A stretch of 64,000 bases of DNA from Oidiodendron maius Zn (GCA_000827325.1 KN832886.1:29452-93451), one strand, 5' to 3'. Positions 43,127 through 55,735 are shown, counted from the stretch's first letter. Numbers and translations: made by a program. The notes: generated by a model from the sequence alone, not told the origin.

Positions 43127-45189
43127 ATGGCTGGCAACGCTCCAAAATGCCAGGTCTGTCTAGATCTTGACATTGAAGTACTCCGTGGAAGTCGAAGTTG
43201 CCACTTGGATGAGCTCAAAGGGGCAGCTTGCAACAGCTGTAGTATCTGCAGTGTAGTTCTTGAAGGACTACAGAAATGGACCGGGGAAATTGAATTAGCC
43301 GAGACTCTGAAGGACAAGGTTCAAAAAGTGACATTCAGGGTTCAAGGCAGCCACATTCTGGTTGCTGAAATAAGCTATGACGGGAGTGATGGAGACTCGA
43401 AGTCGCTAGAACTTGAATTTTATAACAATCGGGGTAGGTTGTTAGTTTACTTTAAATCCGGGGGCATGAATAACGTTGATCCTCGCCGCTTTCCCCACTC
43501 CCCTCTTCCTTCAGAATTAAATCAAACCCTGTCGTCATACATATAAAGGTGATTTTGACTGAAAATGGCATAGGAACATCTAGCTTGTGGAGCAAACTGA
43601 GATCAACAATTCACATGCCCCAGGAGAGCAAATGGGATCTCGACATTTCCAGCAGGTGGATAGAGCAGCAGTTGCTACAGTGCAATGAGAATCACCCTGA
43701 CTGCAATACCAACCACGACGTACTTCCAATTCTTCCCACTCGTGTGCTAGACCTTGGAGAGAATCCTGGTAAAGACTCTATCCGTCTTCATGAGACCAAC
43801 AAATCGTTTGGGAGATATGCAACACTCAGTCACTGCTGGGGTCTCGTGGGGCCTCTCACCACAACCCGAGACACTCGTCCTCAGCGATTGCAGGGAATTG
43901 CGCTAAACGAACTTCCCAATACGTTCAGGGACGCTCTATTGGTAACCCGCAAGTTAGGTATCCGATACCTATGGATTGACTCTCTTTGTATACTTCAGGG
44001 CGATAAAACAGATTGGGAAACAGAATCTGGCAGAATGGCAGACGTCTACAGTAATGCCTATATAAATCTCGCAGCTTCCAGTTCTAGAGACAGCCGTGGA
44101 GGTCTTTTCAAGCAAGGACGAAGGCGGTACCTCGAGATAAATAGACAAGATGAAGGTGGCCTAAATTACAAGGTTTTTGTCCGCTTGGGCCTTGAGGCAG
44201 GCCACCGCAGCTGTCTTCATATTTGGATCCATTCACTCTTAAACCCCTTGTTAGATCGTGCGTGGGTTTACCAAGAACGTGTGCTATCCAAAAGATTTGT
44301 CCAATTCACCAATCCGGAGCTAATTTGGGAGTGTGACACTAGTATCACATGCGAGTGTGGAAACCCTCTGCTTAAGCACTGCACGTTCCCTGGGCTGATT
44401 CGCCCAAAACTTAATATGTCAGACCCTCAGAGTTTCCTAGGGGCTTGGTCCGATGTCTTGGGATTTTATACCAGACTCAACTTGACAGAAGAAGAAGATA
44501 GACTTCCTGCTCTTTCAGGGGTCGCAGCAGTGTTTCAGAGAAAGACAAACCAGACTTACTACGCGGGAATGTGGAAGGCGCAAATACCTCAGAATCTCCT
44601 CTGGTCTTATTTCAACAAAGGAGATTATTCGATATCATATATAGCCCCAACGTGGTCATGGGCTTCTTCTCGTGGAGCGGTCCACGGTAACGCTTCTCAC
44701 ACCGGAAAATTTTATCCGGATCCACGGTTTAAAGTACTTTTTATTAATTGCGATGCGGTCGGAATGAACCCATACGGGAGGGTTCAGCCTGGGGCATATA
44801 TGAAAGTCGAAAGCGGACGGCTGAGACATGGAGTCCTAACGCTATGGACTGCGCATGAATTCAAAATAATTTGGGCTTACCCTCAGTTACACATGCCGCT
44901 CCAGAATTTCAAGGCCGATCACAATGGTGAAAGCAGAGTCGGAGGAGATGAGGGCGGAAAATACGACTATAGAGAAGTCAATAACTGGGTATTCCTTGTG
45001 GTCGGCTTCGAAAAGAGCCTTTCCGATCCTAATGAACTGAAGGTGGTGTTTCTAGTATTGAAGCCCTCGCCTTCTAAGGTTAGTACTAAATCCTTCATTC
45101 GCATTGGTCTTGCTCGAATATCTGTGAATAAAGATATGGAAACTACCTTGCAGCAAAATACCCAGGTGGAGGAATTCTGTATTTTCTAG
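43127..45189 (+). CDS. HET-domain protein
   Basis: Exons 43127-43437 and 43515-45189 give about 661 residues. The N-terminus has a Cys-rich opening (CQVCLDLDIEV, CNSCSICSVVLEGL) typical of this HET subgroup, which often precedes the domain by about 200 residues. The HET domain reads RYATLSHCWG, LPNTFRDALLVTRKLG, RYLWIDSLCILQGD, DWETESGRMADVYSNAY and NLAAS. A later RAWVYQERVLSKRFVQF and SYIAPTWSWAS are family blocks. The donor GTTGTT is weak, and other joins are possible, but this one keeps frame and order. Role as for other HET proteins. Confidence 0.82.
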
Positions 45190-45635
45190 TCATACGACTG
45201 GAGATGAGATGCTAGATCTGCTTTCTTAACTCGAAGTACAGTATGTCCACTAGGGAATAATACGCTATGATCAAATGATATTGGTCTAGTTGCATTCTCC
45301 TAAGTTACTTCCTATCTTCAGGTTCTCTCCTGCACATATACATTACTAATCTAAATTCTATATCTTCTATTCCTTAATAATAGTAGTACATCATGAAATT
45401 TTGGCAGGATTAATAATGAACGATTTTGTAATGAAGACTTAAAAATCATCTACGGCATCAAATCAAAGCCTTGACAGCTGGGATCACCTTACACCCGTGT
45501 TCGCTAGAATTACAGTGCTACTCTAGGAAAGCCAATTTCAGCGCCTCGTAATTCGTACAGAAGTTATGGGGATTACAAGTTGCTATTTCTGCTTTGTCGA
45601 GTGTAAATTAACCTTAGTCTTAGAGTGTATGGCAG
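45190..45635. other. Convergent spacer
   Basis: 446 bases, AT-rich. No gene recognised. Confidence 0.5.
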
Positions 45636-47939
45636 TCAACATATCTTGAAAAGTTGATCGGGTTTCTGACGTCGACGGTGATCATCAACAGCGCTACCAT
45701 CCATGCGGCCGTGAACATAGGATTCCCCAATAAACTTCCCACTAGTAATGGGAGACTGATCATTGAGCGGGCGTAGGATATAAGGCACGCTTCCACCGTA
45801 AAGTATCAAAATAGCATCACCTGGCCTAGTATCATGGGGACCAAGTCCCATGTATCCATCATCAGTAATAAAGAAACGGCGACCGCAGCACGCTTTACCA
45901 GCCAGATACCCAAAATACGAGGCATTGCCAATAGTGAGAGATTTGAAGTATTGGATATACTTTTCAGGTAAGCTTTCCATTCCTGGCTCAAATCTCATCC
46001 AGTGTGCCGCAAAATTCGCATGGAGCATCGGTTGTTCGCTAGAAGGGCGTAGCGAGCCGAACAAAGAGCTATCAGAGGCGACGAAGCCTACGCAAGTTAT
46101 GGTAAGAATGAAGGCAGATAAGAGGTCGTCGTCGCTGGGGTATCCACCGAGTGGCTTAACCATCTCGTTCCAAATGCTTTGCAAGGCTCCGGGCATTCCC
46201 GGTGGCCACCCAATTGATGAAAACTGCATATCGAACTCATCATTTTGCTCGAGGCTTGAGGGGCTTGTTGAACGCACAGTGCTCAGCTGAAATCCTCTAA
46301 GCCGAAGCCAATATTTGGTAATAGGTTCCGAATTCTCCAAGGACTCGAGCTCTTCCACAACTTCTGCCTCCTCCGTGAGTCTATCACTCGCCGCATTATA
46401 CAGCCTCGGATAACCAAGAAGACGGATAACAGATATTCCTCTATCGAAATCTGGGATCCACCGGCTTGCGCTAGTCCCCTCTGGCTGTGGTGTGAACGTG
46501 TCCACAGCGGACAGGATTTCCAAAGAACGCCGTTGATTGATGATAGATATTGTGAAATCTTTATACACATCAATCTTCGACTTCTTGTAGTCTGGTATTT
46601 GTCGGTCAAGGAGAGCCCCACCTTGGTAAGTCTCCTTGCCTAGGCCAAGAAGCGCAAACAGCTTGTCTCTTGGATCGGTCGCATCAAATTCGCGGGCCTC
46701 GAAAATTAGTTCTATAATACTGAGCCGCCTTTCCTTGTTGCAAGCGGCGAGGCGAAGCCATAACTCTGGCAGATAACCTTTTCCCCTTTGTAAATTTTCG
46801 CGGAGGGGCGGCATAAGATACTCTGTTGCCCGACATCCTTGCCAGATACCTGCCAGCATGACTGCTTCCCAATCAAGCCCCATATACCCGCATCTTACTA
46901 CAACCCTAGAGGCTACCCAAACCTCTTGTAAAACCCACACCCGCCGAAACCAAGGAAGACGAAAGAATTTGTGAAGAGCTTGTAATGCCTTGTGATTTGG
47001 TGTGCTTGTTGTTCCGTTAACATCGATAGCTTCTAAAATTTGACCTTGAGCAGCATCGAAAGAAGTCCAAACAGAAATACGTCCAGAACCACATTTGGCT
47101 CGAAATTTATCATGAATGTCTCTTATATATCCAATAGCTGACTCCAGGATCTCGTCGCAGAGTCCTAACCAAACGAAGACAGCCTTGGCTTTCTCGTATA
47201 TCTCCCGCATTAACCCGACCTGCTCGGAACGCTCCTGGGTGTCTCGTTGATTGATGCAGAGGGCATCTATCCAGAACAAGACGGCTCCATCCGACTTTCT
47301 TAGATGGCGCAGCGCTTCATAAAGGTTAGCACGGACTCTCACCGACCGGCAGCCAAATCTCGTGTGTTCTAGAGTGATTTGCCTAGCATCTTGATAATCT
47401 CCCCAACAGTAAGACAAACAGTTGAATGGCGGCCCGTGTTCTAAGAGAGAGGTAAGAGTAAGTGTGCAATGAACCTCATCATCCCATAAGCCTGGCTTGA
47501 TGAGGATAAGTCTAATCTCTTTCTTCTCGCGTTCCAACGGTCTGAAAAAATGGTCGGCAATCTCGTCAGGCCTTCGCTCTGAGTCTCGATGCAGAAAGTC
47601 CTGAGGTAGAGAGCCCATAGATAGGATATGTGGATAGTTGTGGGAAGAACTCTGCGGTGATTGAGCCCGAACGTGTGGATAGTTGCGTGACAGAGTTTGG
47701 AAATGTAGGGGCCTAGCTTGCTGTAGCGTATTCTGAGACCTAGCTAGGATATGTGGATAGTTGTGGGGAAAAGCTTGCTGTTGCGTATTCTGAGACCTAG
47801 CTAGGATATTTGGATAGTTGTGGGTTAAAGCCTGCTGTGGGTAGTCGCCATAGCCGAAGGTAAAAGGAGGTCGGTTTCCCCCCACACAACGACTACAGAC
47901 TTGGGGCAGCGTACAGCCACAAGTTGCTTGCTCCGACAT
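45636..47939 (-). CDS. HET-domain protein with repeated N-terminal segment
   Basis: Intronless, 767 residues from ATG 47937-47939 (MSEQATCGC); the frame upstream has no ATG. The N-terminus has C-x-C-x6-C-x2-C (CGCTLPQVCSRC), possibly metal-binding, then imperfect repeats of HNYPHILARSQNTQQQA up to about residue 115. The HET domain follows: FNCLSYCWGDY, ALRHLRKSDGAVLFWIDALC, ERSEQVGLMREIYEKA and VFVWLG. Then LPWFRRVWVLQEVW, DPRDKLFALLGLG and a C-terminal GDAILILYGGSVPYILRP. The C-terminal blocks match those of the HET protein at 34359, so the two are paralogues of one subgroup. Confidence 0.93.
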   Translation of the reverse strand: MSEQATCGCTLPQVCSRCVGGNRPPFTFGYGDYPQQALTHNYPNILARSQNTQQQAFPHNYPHILARSQNTLQQARPLHFQTLSRNYPHVRAQSPQSSSHNYPHILSMGSLPQDFLHRDSERRPDEIADHFFRPLEREKKEIRLILIKPGLWDDEVHCTLTLTSLLEHGPPFNCLSYCWGDYQDARQITLEHTRFGCRSVRVRANLYEALRHLRKSDGAVLFWIDALCINQRDTQERSEQVGLMREIYEKAKAVFVWLGLCDEILESAIGYIRDIHDKFRAKCGSGRISVWTSFDAAQGQILEAIDVNGTTSTPNHKALQALHKFFRLPWFRRVWVLQEVWVASRVVVRCGYMGLDWEAVMLAGIWQGCRATEYLMPPLRENLQRGKGYLPELWLRLAACNKERRLSIIELIFEAREFDATDPRDKLFALLGLGKETYQGGALLDRQIPDYKKSKIDVYKDFTISIINQRRSLEILSAVDTFTPQPEGTSASRWIPDFDRGISVIRLLGYPRLYNAASDRLTEEAEVVEELESLENSEPITKYWLRLRGFQLSTVRSTSPSSLEQNDEFDMQFSSIGWPPGMPGALQSIWNEMVKPLGGYPSDDDLLSAFILTITCVGFVASDSSLFGSLRPSSEQPMLHANFAAHWMRFEPGMESLPEKYIQYFKSLTIGNASYFGYLAGKACCGRRFFITDDGYMGLGPHDTRPGDAILILYGGSVPYILRPLNDQSPITSGKFIGESYVHGRMDGSAVDDHRRRQKPDQLFKIC
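47635..47830 (-). repeat. Coding minisatellite in the HET gene
   Basis: At least four imperfect copies centred on AACTATCCACATATCCTAGC-like units (minus strand), coding for NYPHIL-ARSQNT-QQA. Spacing is near 51 bases for the two most similar units, so they keep the frame. Confidence 0.75.
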
Positions 47940-50154
47940 GGCACGCCACCATTCGACAGATGGAAGAATGACAGAGTGAAGTAAATACAAGAAACGCTGC
48001 TAATATGTTGTGTTTGTAGTACGGTACAGTATATAGCCTGTGTAATTTTTTAATGGCCTTGGCGGCCACGTGTGAACTGGAGATTGGCTGAAGCTTAGAA
48101 CTCCACCAATTTCGCAGCGAGAAGAAGAAACTTCGATAGCAATCGTAGGTTGCAGGGCAAATGGCAAAAGACTTAATATGTCATATGGCACTAAAATTAT
48201 TCCCCAGCCAACAGTTCTTTTCAGGAAAGGTGACAATGTCTAAGGGAGCAGAGCCGGTTTTATTAGACACGAGTGTGGTTATAGACAAACGTCTGCCAAG
48301 TGAGTAAGTCCAGCCGAGTCTAAATTATGAGCTCTTGCGACCACGAGCTCTCGCCCATGTAATCTAATGCACCACAAGGCGTAGGCCATAAAAGATTTTT
48401 CTTATACGAAATTTAAATAGTGTTTATATACTTTACTAAAGTTTTAAGTTATGAAACAAGTATTAAGTTACAGAAAATATATAGGTTAGATAAAATAATA
48501 GTTATAAACGAAATGCTGTTTCATCACTAATTAACTAGTTAATTTATGCGATGTGGTTACTCGCTTGGTGTCTACCATGGAGCTAGTTGGCCGTGTGGCT
48601 AGCCTATCAGGGCTGTTTCAGGACATCCTAGCCCCAAGCCGAATGATAACCTGCATCCTTGTTAGATACAGATAGTACTGCTGCAAAATCCCACATCTAA
48701 CCTTGTCCAACTACTCTCCTACCTCTCAGCTACAATATTGAGCTAATATGCATATCCCCCACAGCATCAGAATACTGGCCTACAGCAAGTTACATTACCT
48801 TTCTAGGAATCTCAAATATTTTCCCGCCGGTCGCCCTCTTACATGATCGGATAGATTTGAATGAACACGGGATAGTGGGTATTCTGACTTGCGCACTGAA
48901 CACGAAGTAGATCAATCAGTGGCTAAATTCGTCACCCTTTGTATTATTGTCCTTGCCCTCTTATGACACTGACTATATCAGCCTAAGGCCTCTTATCTTT
49001 ATGTTCTAATGCTTGTGCCCGCTCTTTCCGTGCATTCCCCGAACATCCTAAGTACATTTTATTAACCACTTTAACTATAACAGCATTCCATATTTGAGTA
49101 TGTACGGTAGAGCCCATATATGCATTATGCATAAAAGGCTAAATCAGGTTTAATATATAGGAGAGGTGATTTGTTGCCGTGAACTTTTGACCCTATATAC
49201 CATACTGGTGGTATACCGACGGCCTAATTCACTACCCGAAGGTCGTATGAGGCAAATAATTTCTTGATTAGAGGTCAGGTAACGCACAGGTCGTAGTTAG
49301 ATATCAAGGTGAAACCCGGAGTTATATTGGCTATTGAGTAATTCAGAGACAACTTAAGGAACCTCCTTATAAGCGCAATACAGTCCTTATATACACGCTT
49401 ATGATCCATAAGACCCGTAAGCTCCATACGCAAGCTTAATTCAAGAGGACTGAGCACTTAATGCATGGGCTCAGTGCGTGTATCGGTGCTGTATCGCCTT
49501 TCATATGCTTGAGGCCCTGATATCAGTCAACATAATTTATTCCTACTGCGTCGAATTAAGGTGCAGTGGTATGACCAACTTCGGTCCAAGCCTGGTGCCG
49601 TTGACCCGTAATCTTGAAATATAATTCAAATACCTAACTAGACCCACAAGATATTCACATATCGGGTGCACACCACGGTTTAGTAGAAACACCAGCGATG
49701 AGCATCCCTGCTAAGAAGGGTGCTTTTGACTTGGCATGCATTGGTTTAGCGCTAGACCGGTGACCCGAATAGGAGGTGAGGAGGTGGCTTACAATGATGA
49801 AGGACACATGCGTGATGGTGATGAGTTTGGTCTTGAGGAAACTTTCCATATCCAGTTACACGACATAGCTGCTATGTCGACATTCCATTCGGCCTACGTG
49901 TAACTGGACTGACGACTTATCGCTTCCGATTATCATTATTTTTGAAGACTTCTGAGAAATCGAATCAACACTGGTATGAAACCTCTGACATTATGGGCTC
50001 CTGCTGTGCTTTCTGTGATCGCTCCTTCGGTGGCGACGAAAGTATGCATGAAAATGAAAGCGGTTCAGAGCTGTCGCCACTCGATACGAAAAACGCGAAG
50101 CAAACTATCTCGCCTTCGTGAATCTCGCATTATCACGCATCCGGATGCGCTTTA
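47940..50154. other. Gene-poor, AT-rich region
   Basis: 2.2 kb without a gene that can be supported. Short frames at 49275-49457 and 49655-49849 (minus) show no family features. Base use is AT-rich, especially 48400-48550. Confidence 0.45.
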
Positions 50155-50825
50155 TCAGTCGGTGGCCTCGGCCGGCCTAGTGCGTAGCCAGCCCTCGTAA
50201 TCGCGCTTTCCAAGCGGTACGCCTCGCGTGCGCAGGATGTTGTAGGCGGTGACAGCGTGGAAATGGAAGTTGGGCAGCGAGAACGAGAGGAAGAAAGTCT
50301 CTGGCGTAAAAGCGAGTCGTCGAGGACCGATCTGGAGGTCCAGGTGCTTGCCCGACCAGCTATTAACCTCATCGGGGGTCAGCGCTTTCAACGCCGTCTC
50401 GGCCTGGGCGATCATGGCCTGGAGGTCGGCGAACGGAATCGGTGCGACCAACAGGGCGGGCGGGGCGAGGACACCATTCTTCATGGCCTCCAGCGCCCAC
50501 ACAGAATGGTGCGCCACGCATTCGATCTGGAAGTGGAACGGTGCCATGTCATCGAAGAGGCGCACGTCTACAAAATCGTCGGGGTTAGCCCCCGTCTCTG
50601 CGCAATAAGTGACCGCACGGTCGAGGAAGCCTCCGACGGCGCTCACGGTCTGCAGGAAGGTCGGCACGGTAAGGTCATAGAGTGATATCGCAATCGGTTT
50701 TCCTTTGATGTGTTAGTGCCCGGCAGACCCAGTTGTGGAGAAGCAACAATACCCACCACATCCTTGGCCTTGCTGTTCTGCACGGGTTCCTTCGAGGATT
50801 GCGGGACGGCTGTTATTTCTGACAT
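50155..50825 (-). CDS. DUF1993 (DinB-like fold) protein
   Basis: Two exons, 50753-50825 and 50155-50702, join across a 50-base intron with donor GTATTG and a CACTAAC branch site to give 206 residues. Family blocks are ISLYDLTVPTFLQTV, FVDVRLFDDMAPFHFQIECV, ALKALTPDEVNSW, FSLPNFHFHAVTAYNILR and GVPLGKRDYEGWL. The His residues in these helices lie where DinB-like proteins bind metal. The biochemical role is unknown. Without the first exon the frame has no ATG. GC content is clearly higher than in the surrounding DNA. Confidence 0.88.
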
Positions 50826-51522
50826 CTTTACTGCGATTCTGAAGCTGTAGCGGTAAAGGGTATATAGGCTGATAAGGAATCAGTTGGGGAGTTGTCCAAC
50901 AGAAAATGTGTCGCAAGCCATTCACTCAAATGCGCAACGGCAGAGCTTTATGCTCGACCCCGCGTGAATCCCGAAGGGGTACAGACTCGGGTTTGCGCGG
51001 GGTCAATCCGACACGTCACTGAAGGGCTTGATAGTATTTTGGATTAGATTGGCGAACCATGTTAGCGAATAATAACTTAGGTCATTCACGAATATGAAAG
51101 TAGTGGTATAACACTGTTGTCAAGAATCCCTAAGTGGCATCACTATCGTTACTGAGAAACGTCTACAAATATGACTGTTGGTATGCAGTCCGCTTAATAT
51201 TATTGGGTTTTACGCTCAAGGGGTGTGAATTTATTCGCCTGTAGAACTCCGGGAAATGAGGGATTGTGTGAGATCGTACTTGTGATAGCTCAGGAGGAAT
51301 ATATCAAAGATAAGCGGCGAGTAACCAGTCAACATTTCTTTAATCGCTCGCTGGCTCTTAATACTACTTTTGCTGCATATATTACGATATATGGCCTCTT
51401 ACTAATAAGTATTTGATGCATCTATATTCCTATTTCTTATATTTTTACAACGGCGGGGTATCTGACAAGCGAGTCCTATGTGACTGTTAACATTCAGTAG
51501 CGCCAGGACATTCAGAGGACTC
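50826..51522. other. Intergenic
   Basis: Left part is the DUF1993 promoter; the rest is AT-rich with no gene recognised. Confidence 0.5.
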
Positions 51523-52565
51523 TTACGCGCCGGGATACCGAGTGCCTTTGATTTCTATTCCCTCTACTAGAGTCCGAATCTCTTGCACTTCTTGATCGCT
51601 CAACTGAAGCAGCGCGGAGGCCGCATTTTCGTCCATTTTCGAGGTCGACTTTGTACCCGGGATAGGAATGATCTCTGGTCCTTGCGCCAGCAGCCATGCA
51701 AGGGCGACCTGTGCCGGCGTACTTCCATGGGAATTAGCCACGTCTTTCAATCCCTGCACCAACTCCAAAATCTTGGGGAAGTTTTCCTCTGAGTACTTGG
51801 GCAGCATGCGGCGCAAATCGCCTTCAGGGATGTCTTCGCGAGACTGGAACTGGCCGGTCAGAACGCCGCGCCCAATAGGGCAGAAGGCCACGATAGCCAC
51901 ACCCAGCTCGCGGCAGGTTTGAAGGATCTTCGAGGTCGGTGATTCAATGTCTAGTGCAAATAAGCTGTATTCCATCTGAAGGGCCGCGATGGGGTGAACG
52001 GCATGCGCCCGACGTAACGTGGCTGCTGAGACTTCCGACAGACCGAGATACCGAATCTTCCCTTGGCTGGAGATTTGGGAGGTTAAAATTGCTTTCTTGC
52101 ATCCCAATTGGAAATTGGTTAAACCTACTTCTTCAGCTCCACCATGGCTTCGATGGTTTTTTCAATGGGTGTGACGCCGTCCACTCGATGGCAGTAGTAA
52201 AGGTCAATCGTGTCCACCCCGAGTCTCTGGAGGCTCTTTTCACAAGCAGCCTTGACGTACTCGGGATCAGACCGAAATGTGTGACTTCCATCAGGCTGGC
52301 GCTGGAGTGAAAATTTGGTGGAGAGGAAAATGTCACCCCGCCTGCCAGATCGCTTGAACCATTCGCCAACGATATCCTCGCTGTCAAAGTAAACGTCAGA
52401 CATATCCCAAAAATGCAGTCCGGTGGCATGTGCATGGTCCAAAAGGGCCATTCTCTCGTCGAGATTACCAGGTGTTCCGTAGAAACCGGCGAGACTGCCG
52501 AAACCAAGACCGACGGCAGGAACTTGGGGGCCATCTCGACCAAGAAATCGCGAAGGAAGAGGCAT
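51523..52565 (-). CDS. Aldo/keto reductase
   Basis: Exons 52129-52565 and 51523-52066 with a 62-base intron give 326 residues. The AKR barrel motifs are in order: [22 protein letters not shown] (catalytic Asp and Tyr), LSTKFSLQ (Lys), YYCHRVD (His), [34 protein letters not shown] and IIPIPGTKS for NADPH. It is closest in style to the plant auxin-induced/pyridoxal-reductase-like AKRs widespread in fungi. It reduces an aldehyde or ketone with NADPH; the substrate is unknown. Confidence 0.92.
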
Positions 52566-53296
52566 TTTGAGTTAGAAAAATCTTGAGAGACGAAGCCGAG
52601 GGGAAATCTGAGGGTCTTTGTTGGTTAAGAAGACAGCTGGATCAGGGCTAAAGATATATTCGTACTGGCCGCTGTTCTGTCCGGTATGACTCCTATCTAA
52701 TCGTCAACTTATTTTCGGCGACCTCTTTCTGGTCTAGCACGGCGGATAGGAACATCATAATCGCTTCTACCACATAAGTCGGGAAGTCCTAACCCGCAAG
52801 TCAGAATACTTAAAAGTTTGTCATGCCAATAATTTTTTTGCAAAATAAATGTACTTTTATGAGCTACTTATTTATATTATAAACACCTTCTCCTTTATAA
52901 CTCGTATATTACTTAATTAGTTGCGCGATCAGTGTCCGGTCGTTAAACCAATATTTTATCTAAATACGCCTTAACGATTATTTCACGGCTTGTAATTTAG
53001 GCAAAAGATTAATTATTTAATTACAACATAACTTAAAGAGAATTTATATGTCCTAGCTCTAAGGTGTATTAAGTTTATGAGTGGAACTAGCGTTGTAAAA
53101 ATCAGCAAAACTGTGCTCAGCTTTACTTGCTGCTTCGTTAAGACTTGTGCTACAGACACATCCCGTATTTGGTAAAACTGAATGTATGACTTTATCATGC
53201 ATTCCAATTGCGTATGTAGTGTAGCAGAGCAGCCTAGGACCTTTAGCACTTTACCCCTCAGCCCCTTATCGGAGCGAACAAAGTTCCCAACCTCTG
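52566..53296. other. AT-rich intergenic region
   Basis: The stretch 52800-53050 is strongly AT-rich, which suggests RIP-degraded repeat sequence. No gene seen. Confidence 0.45.
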
Positions 53297-54118
53297 TTGT
53301 TGAGACTTTCTATTCTTAGGCACATCTTTCTGCGATATGTTATAGCTGAAGGCTACAAAGTCCTAGATACTTGGGGACATGCATTAACAGTTTACTACCC
53401 TCTTGGCAATTTACCGCGAGCCTGCAAGTCTTTAAGTAAGGAGTGTATTATTACCATTTTTCCGGTCAAGAAGGAAGCATATAAACGACTCTTTACCTAC
53501 AACAACCCTTCTACTATCCCTAAGTACTACGGTATCCACGATAGCATACCGGCTAGAATTATCTTGGAACTCGCTGAAAAGAAAAATCTAAACAAGTACC
53601 GCTAGGACAAAAAGAATTTATAGTAGCCCATTAGACCTAGAACCCGAGATCTTGTATCGCTACGCTAGGTAGGCTGTAGCAGTCTTAGAACTTGTCCATT
53701 CTCTAGGCGTGTACAATTCCAATATTTATTGAATTAATTTCTTTCTTGATCAAGATTTGAATATAAACGTCAGAGAGTAGGTAGGTGCATCGATTAACGG
53801 AGGCCGATTACATTCTTCTTATCGACTTAGATATAGATTATTTGATGCGGATAGAATGGATATTCCAAGAGCTATTGGAATCACAGCACTTACAGAAGCA
53901 TTCGCCTTGGGACTACGCTATACTGCATGGTTACATGTCAAGAGCCTTGGCTAGACCTTCGCGACCCGGAAGATGTAGAGGATATCAAGAGACGGATCCG
54001 GGCGAAGGATTTCCTTAGTACCAGCTTGCTACTTGTTTTGGGCAATATCATTTTGAATTGTTGGTATGTTGAATTCATGTCAATGACGGAAGTCTTACAT
54101 ACTATTGAATCGGCGTGA
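53297..54118 (+). pseudogene. Relic of a fungal protein-kinase-like gene
   Basis: Fragments in separate frames: FPVKKEAYKRL, IPKYYGIHDSIPARIILELAEKxNL (53297-53605) and LTEADYILLIDLDIDY, WIFQELLESQ with WDYAILHG (53785-54018). These resemble the N-lobe hinge and the C-lobe of the fungal kinase-like proteins that carry IPKYYG and LELA.KGNL. The HCD/DFG motifs are missing or altered and stops interrupt the frame. Confidence 0.6.
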
Positions 54119-54642
54119 AAATTGGCCAAGGAGGCAAAATTGACTATGTCGAGCGAGGTTGATGGAGAACAGGCTTAAGCGTGATCAATTGCCCTTGCTT
54201 TGTATCATTGATAACATTGAGTGAATGCAATGAAGACGTGGAACTACAAGGTAGCTTGGGAAAAGAGGCACCTTCGCGAGCTGATTACTGACTGCATGGT
54301 TGGTACTTGATGCGAAGACTGTATGCCTCTAGCAAAGCACCAGCAAAGAGCCAAAACCGCGTTTGGTCTACCCCTCTCCTGGTAATTTAACCTCATCTCG
54401 GGATCCAGTAGGAGGTGGCCCTCTGTTGTGGCTCGCCTGGTTGCTGCCTGCTCAAACCCAGCCTCAGCCTTGTCACCAGTGGACTGCATCTCACTGAAAT
54501 ATTATTGACGACACTCACGACAACGTTTCTACACTCATTAATCTAAACGACGACAATAATTATATACCTCGTAGCAGTACATACTCTTATTTTTCATTCA
54601 TACAAGTGTTCCACGTCTCCTGTACCGGCACCATCAAGAAAC

Positions 54643-55733
54643 AAAATGCGGCTCCTCAAGACTGCAACCCTCCAACTGAAAGAATTCTTCAGCGGCAATA
54701 TACCCGACTATGCGATTTTATCACATCGATGGGAAGAGGGAGAAGTGACATTCTAGCACTTCTAAAAAGGCATCTAAACCAAGCAATTAGGATATGGGAA
54801 GATCACGGGATGTTGCAACCTGGCATACAGGGATGGGTGGGAATACATATGGGTAGGTTCTTGTTGTATCGATAAATCCAGCAGTTCAGAGCAGACAGCA
54901 AGAATTGTCCCGAGGACGATGGTCTCAACAACGATAGCAGCAATGAATTGATTGTATTGCCGCGTGATAAAGTTTACGCACTACTGGGTGTCTCCGGAAT
55001 GTCTGGTAGCTGTCAATTTTATCCTGACTACTCCACGACTGTCAACGAGCTTTACACCGCCGTTGCGGCCTAACTTATTCAACAATGTAACGGACTACGC
55101 CTTTTGTCTTCCTCTTAGTCAAGATATTCAACTCGAAACCTCCTTTCCTTGGTTCCAGACTGGAGCCAGCCATGGCATGGGGGAATTGATAGGAGGGATA
55201 AGTTTTCAGCTGGTAAATCATTGAAGCTTTATGTACGTGTGGGCATAGACAACAAGACACTCTTCCTTTATGGGTTGAAGCTAGATACCATACGGAGGCT
55301 ACATATGATAGCGTTCCAGGATTGGAAGTATATTGATATATTCCACCCGCCGGCTGTTGTACTAGAGGCTGAAGCTGCAAGACTTGGACTTTGTGGCCAA
55401 TACTGCATCACAGAGACCTACACTAGCGTCCTCTTGTAGATACTCGTCGCAGGTCGTGGGCGACGTGTGATGCACACTGATTTAACTCGGTATATCAGTT
55501 ATGCTTCTACTGGCGACTCTGAGGATAACCCTCTCAATCCACATAAGCGGAGATGGGATCTTCTTAAACACAATCTTGCATGGTCCAATGGTGAGTGGGA
55601 TATGTTTGAGACGGAGACAGGGTTGCTTGGGTTAGGCCCAACGAACTCCTTGCCTGGCGATGTTGTGGCACCTTCGGCGGCGGGAATGTACCATTCATGT
55701 TACGTCCATGGGAAGAGAAAGGTTATAAGCTAA
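54643..55733 (+). pseudogene. Relic of a HET-domain gene
   Basis: The ATG at 54643 opens MRLLKTATLQLKEFF then IPDYAILSHRWEEGEVTF, the usual N-terminus of a HET subgroup, and stops at once (TAG near 54753). Further blocks lie in other frames: EYIWVGSCCIDKSSSSE, DKVYALLGVSG, YPDYSTTVNELYTAV, VYARVGIDNKTLFLYGLKLD and TGLLGLGPTNSLPGDVV. Several stops and shifts separate them, so the gene is dead. Confidence 0.75.
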
Positions 55734-55735
55734 TT

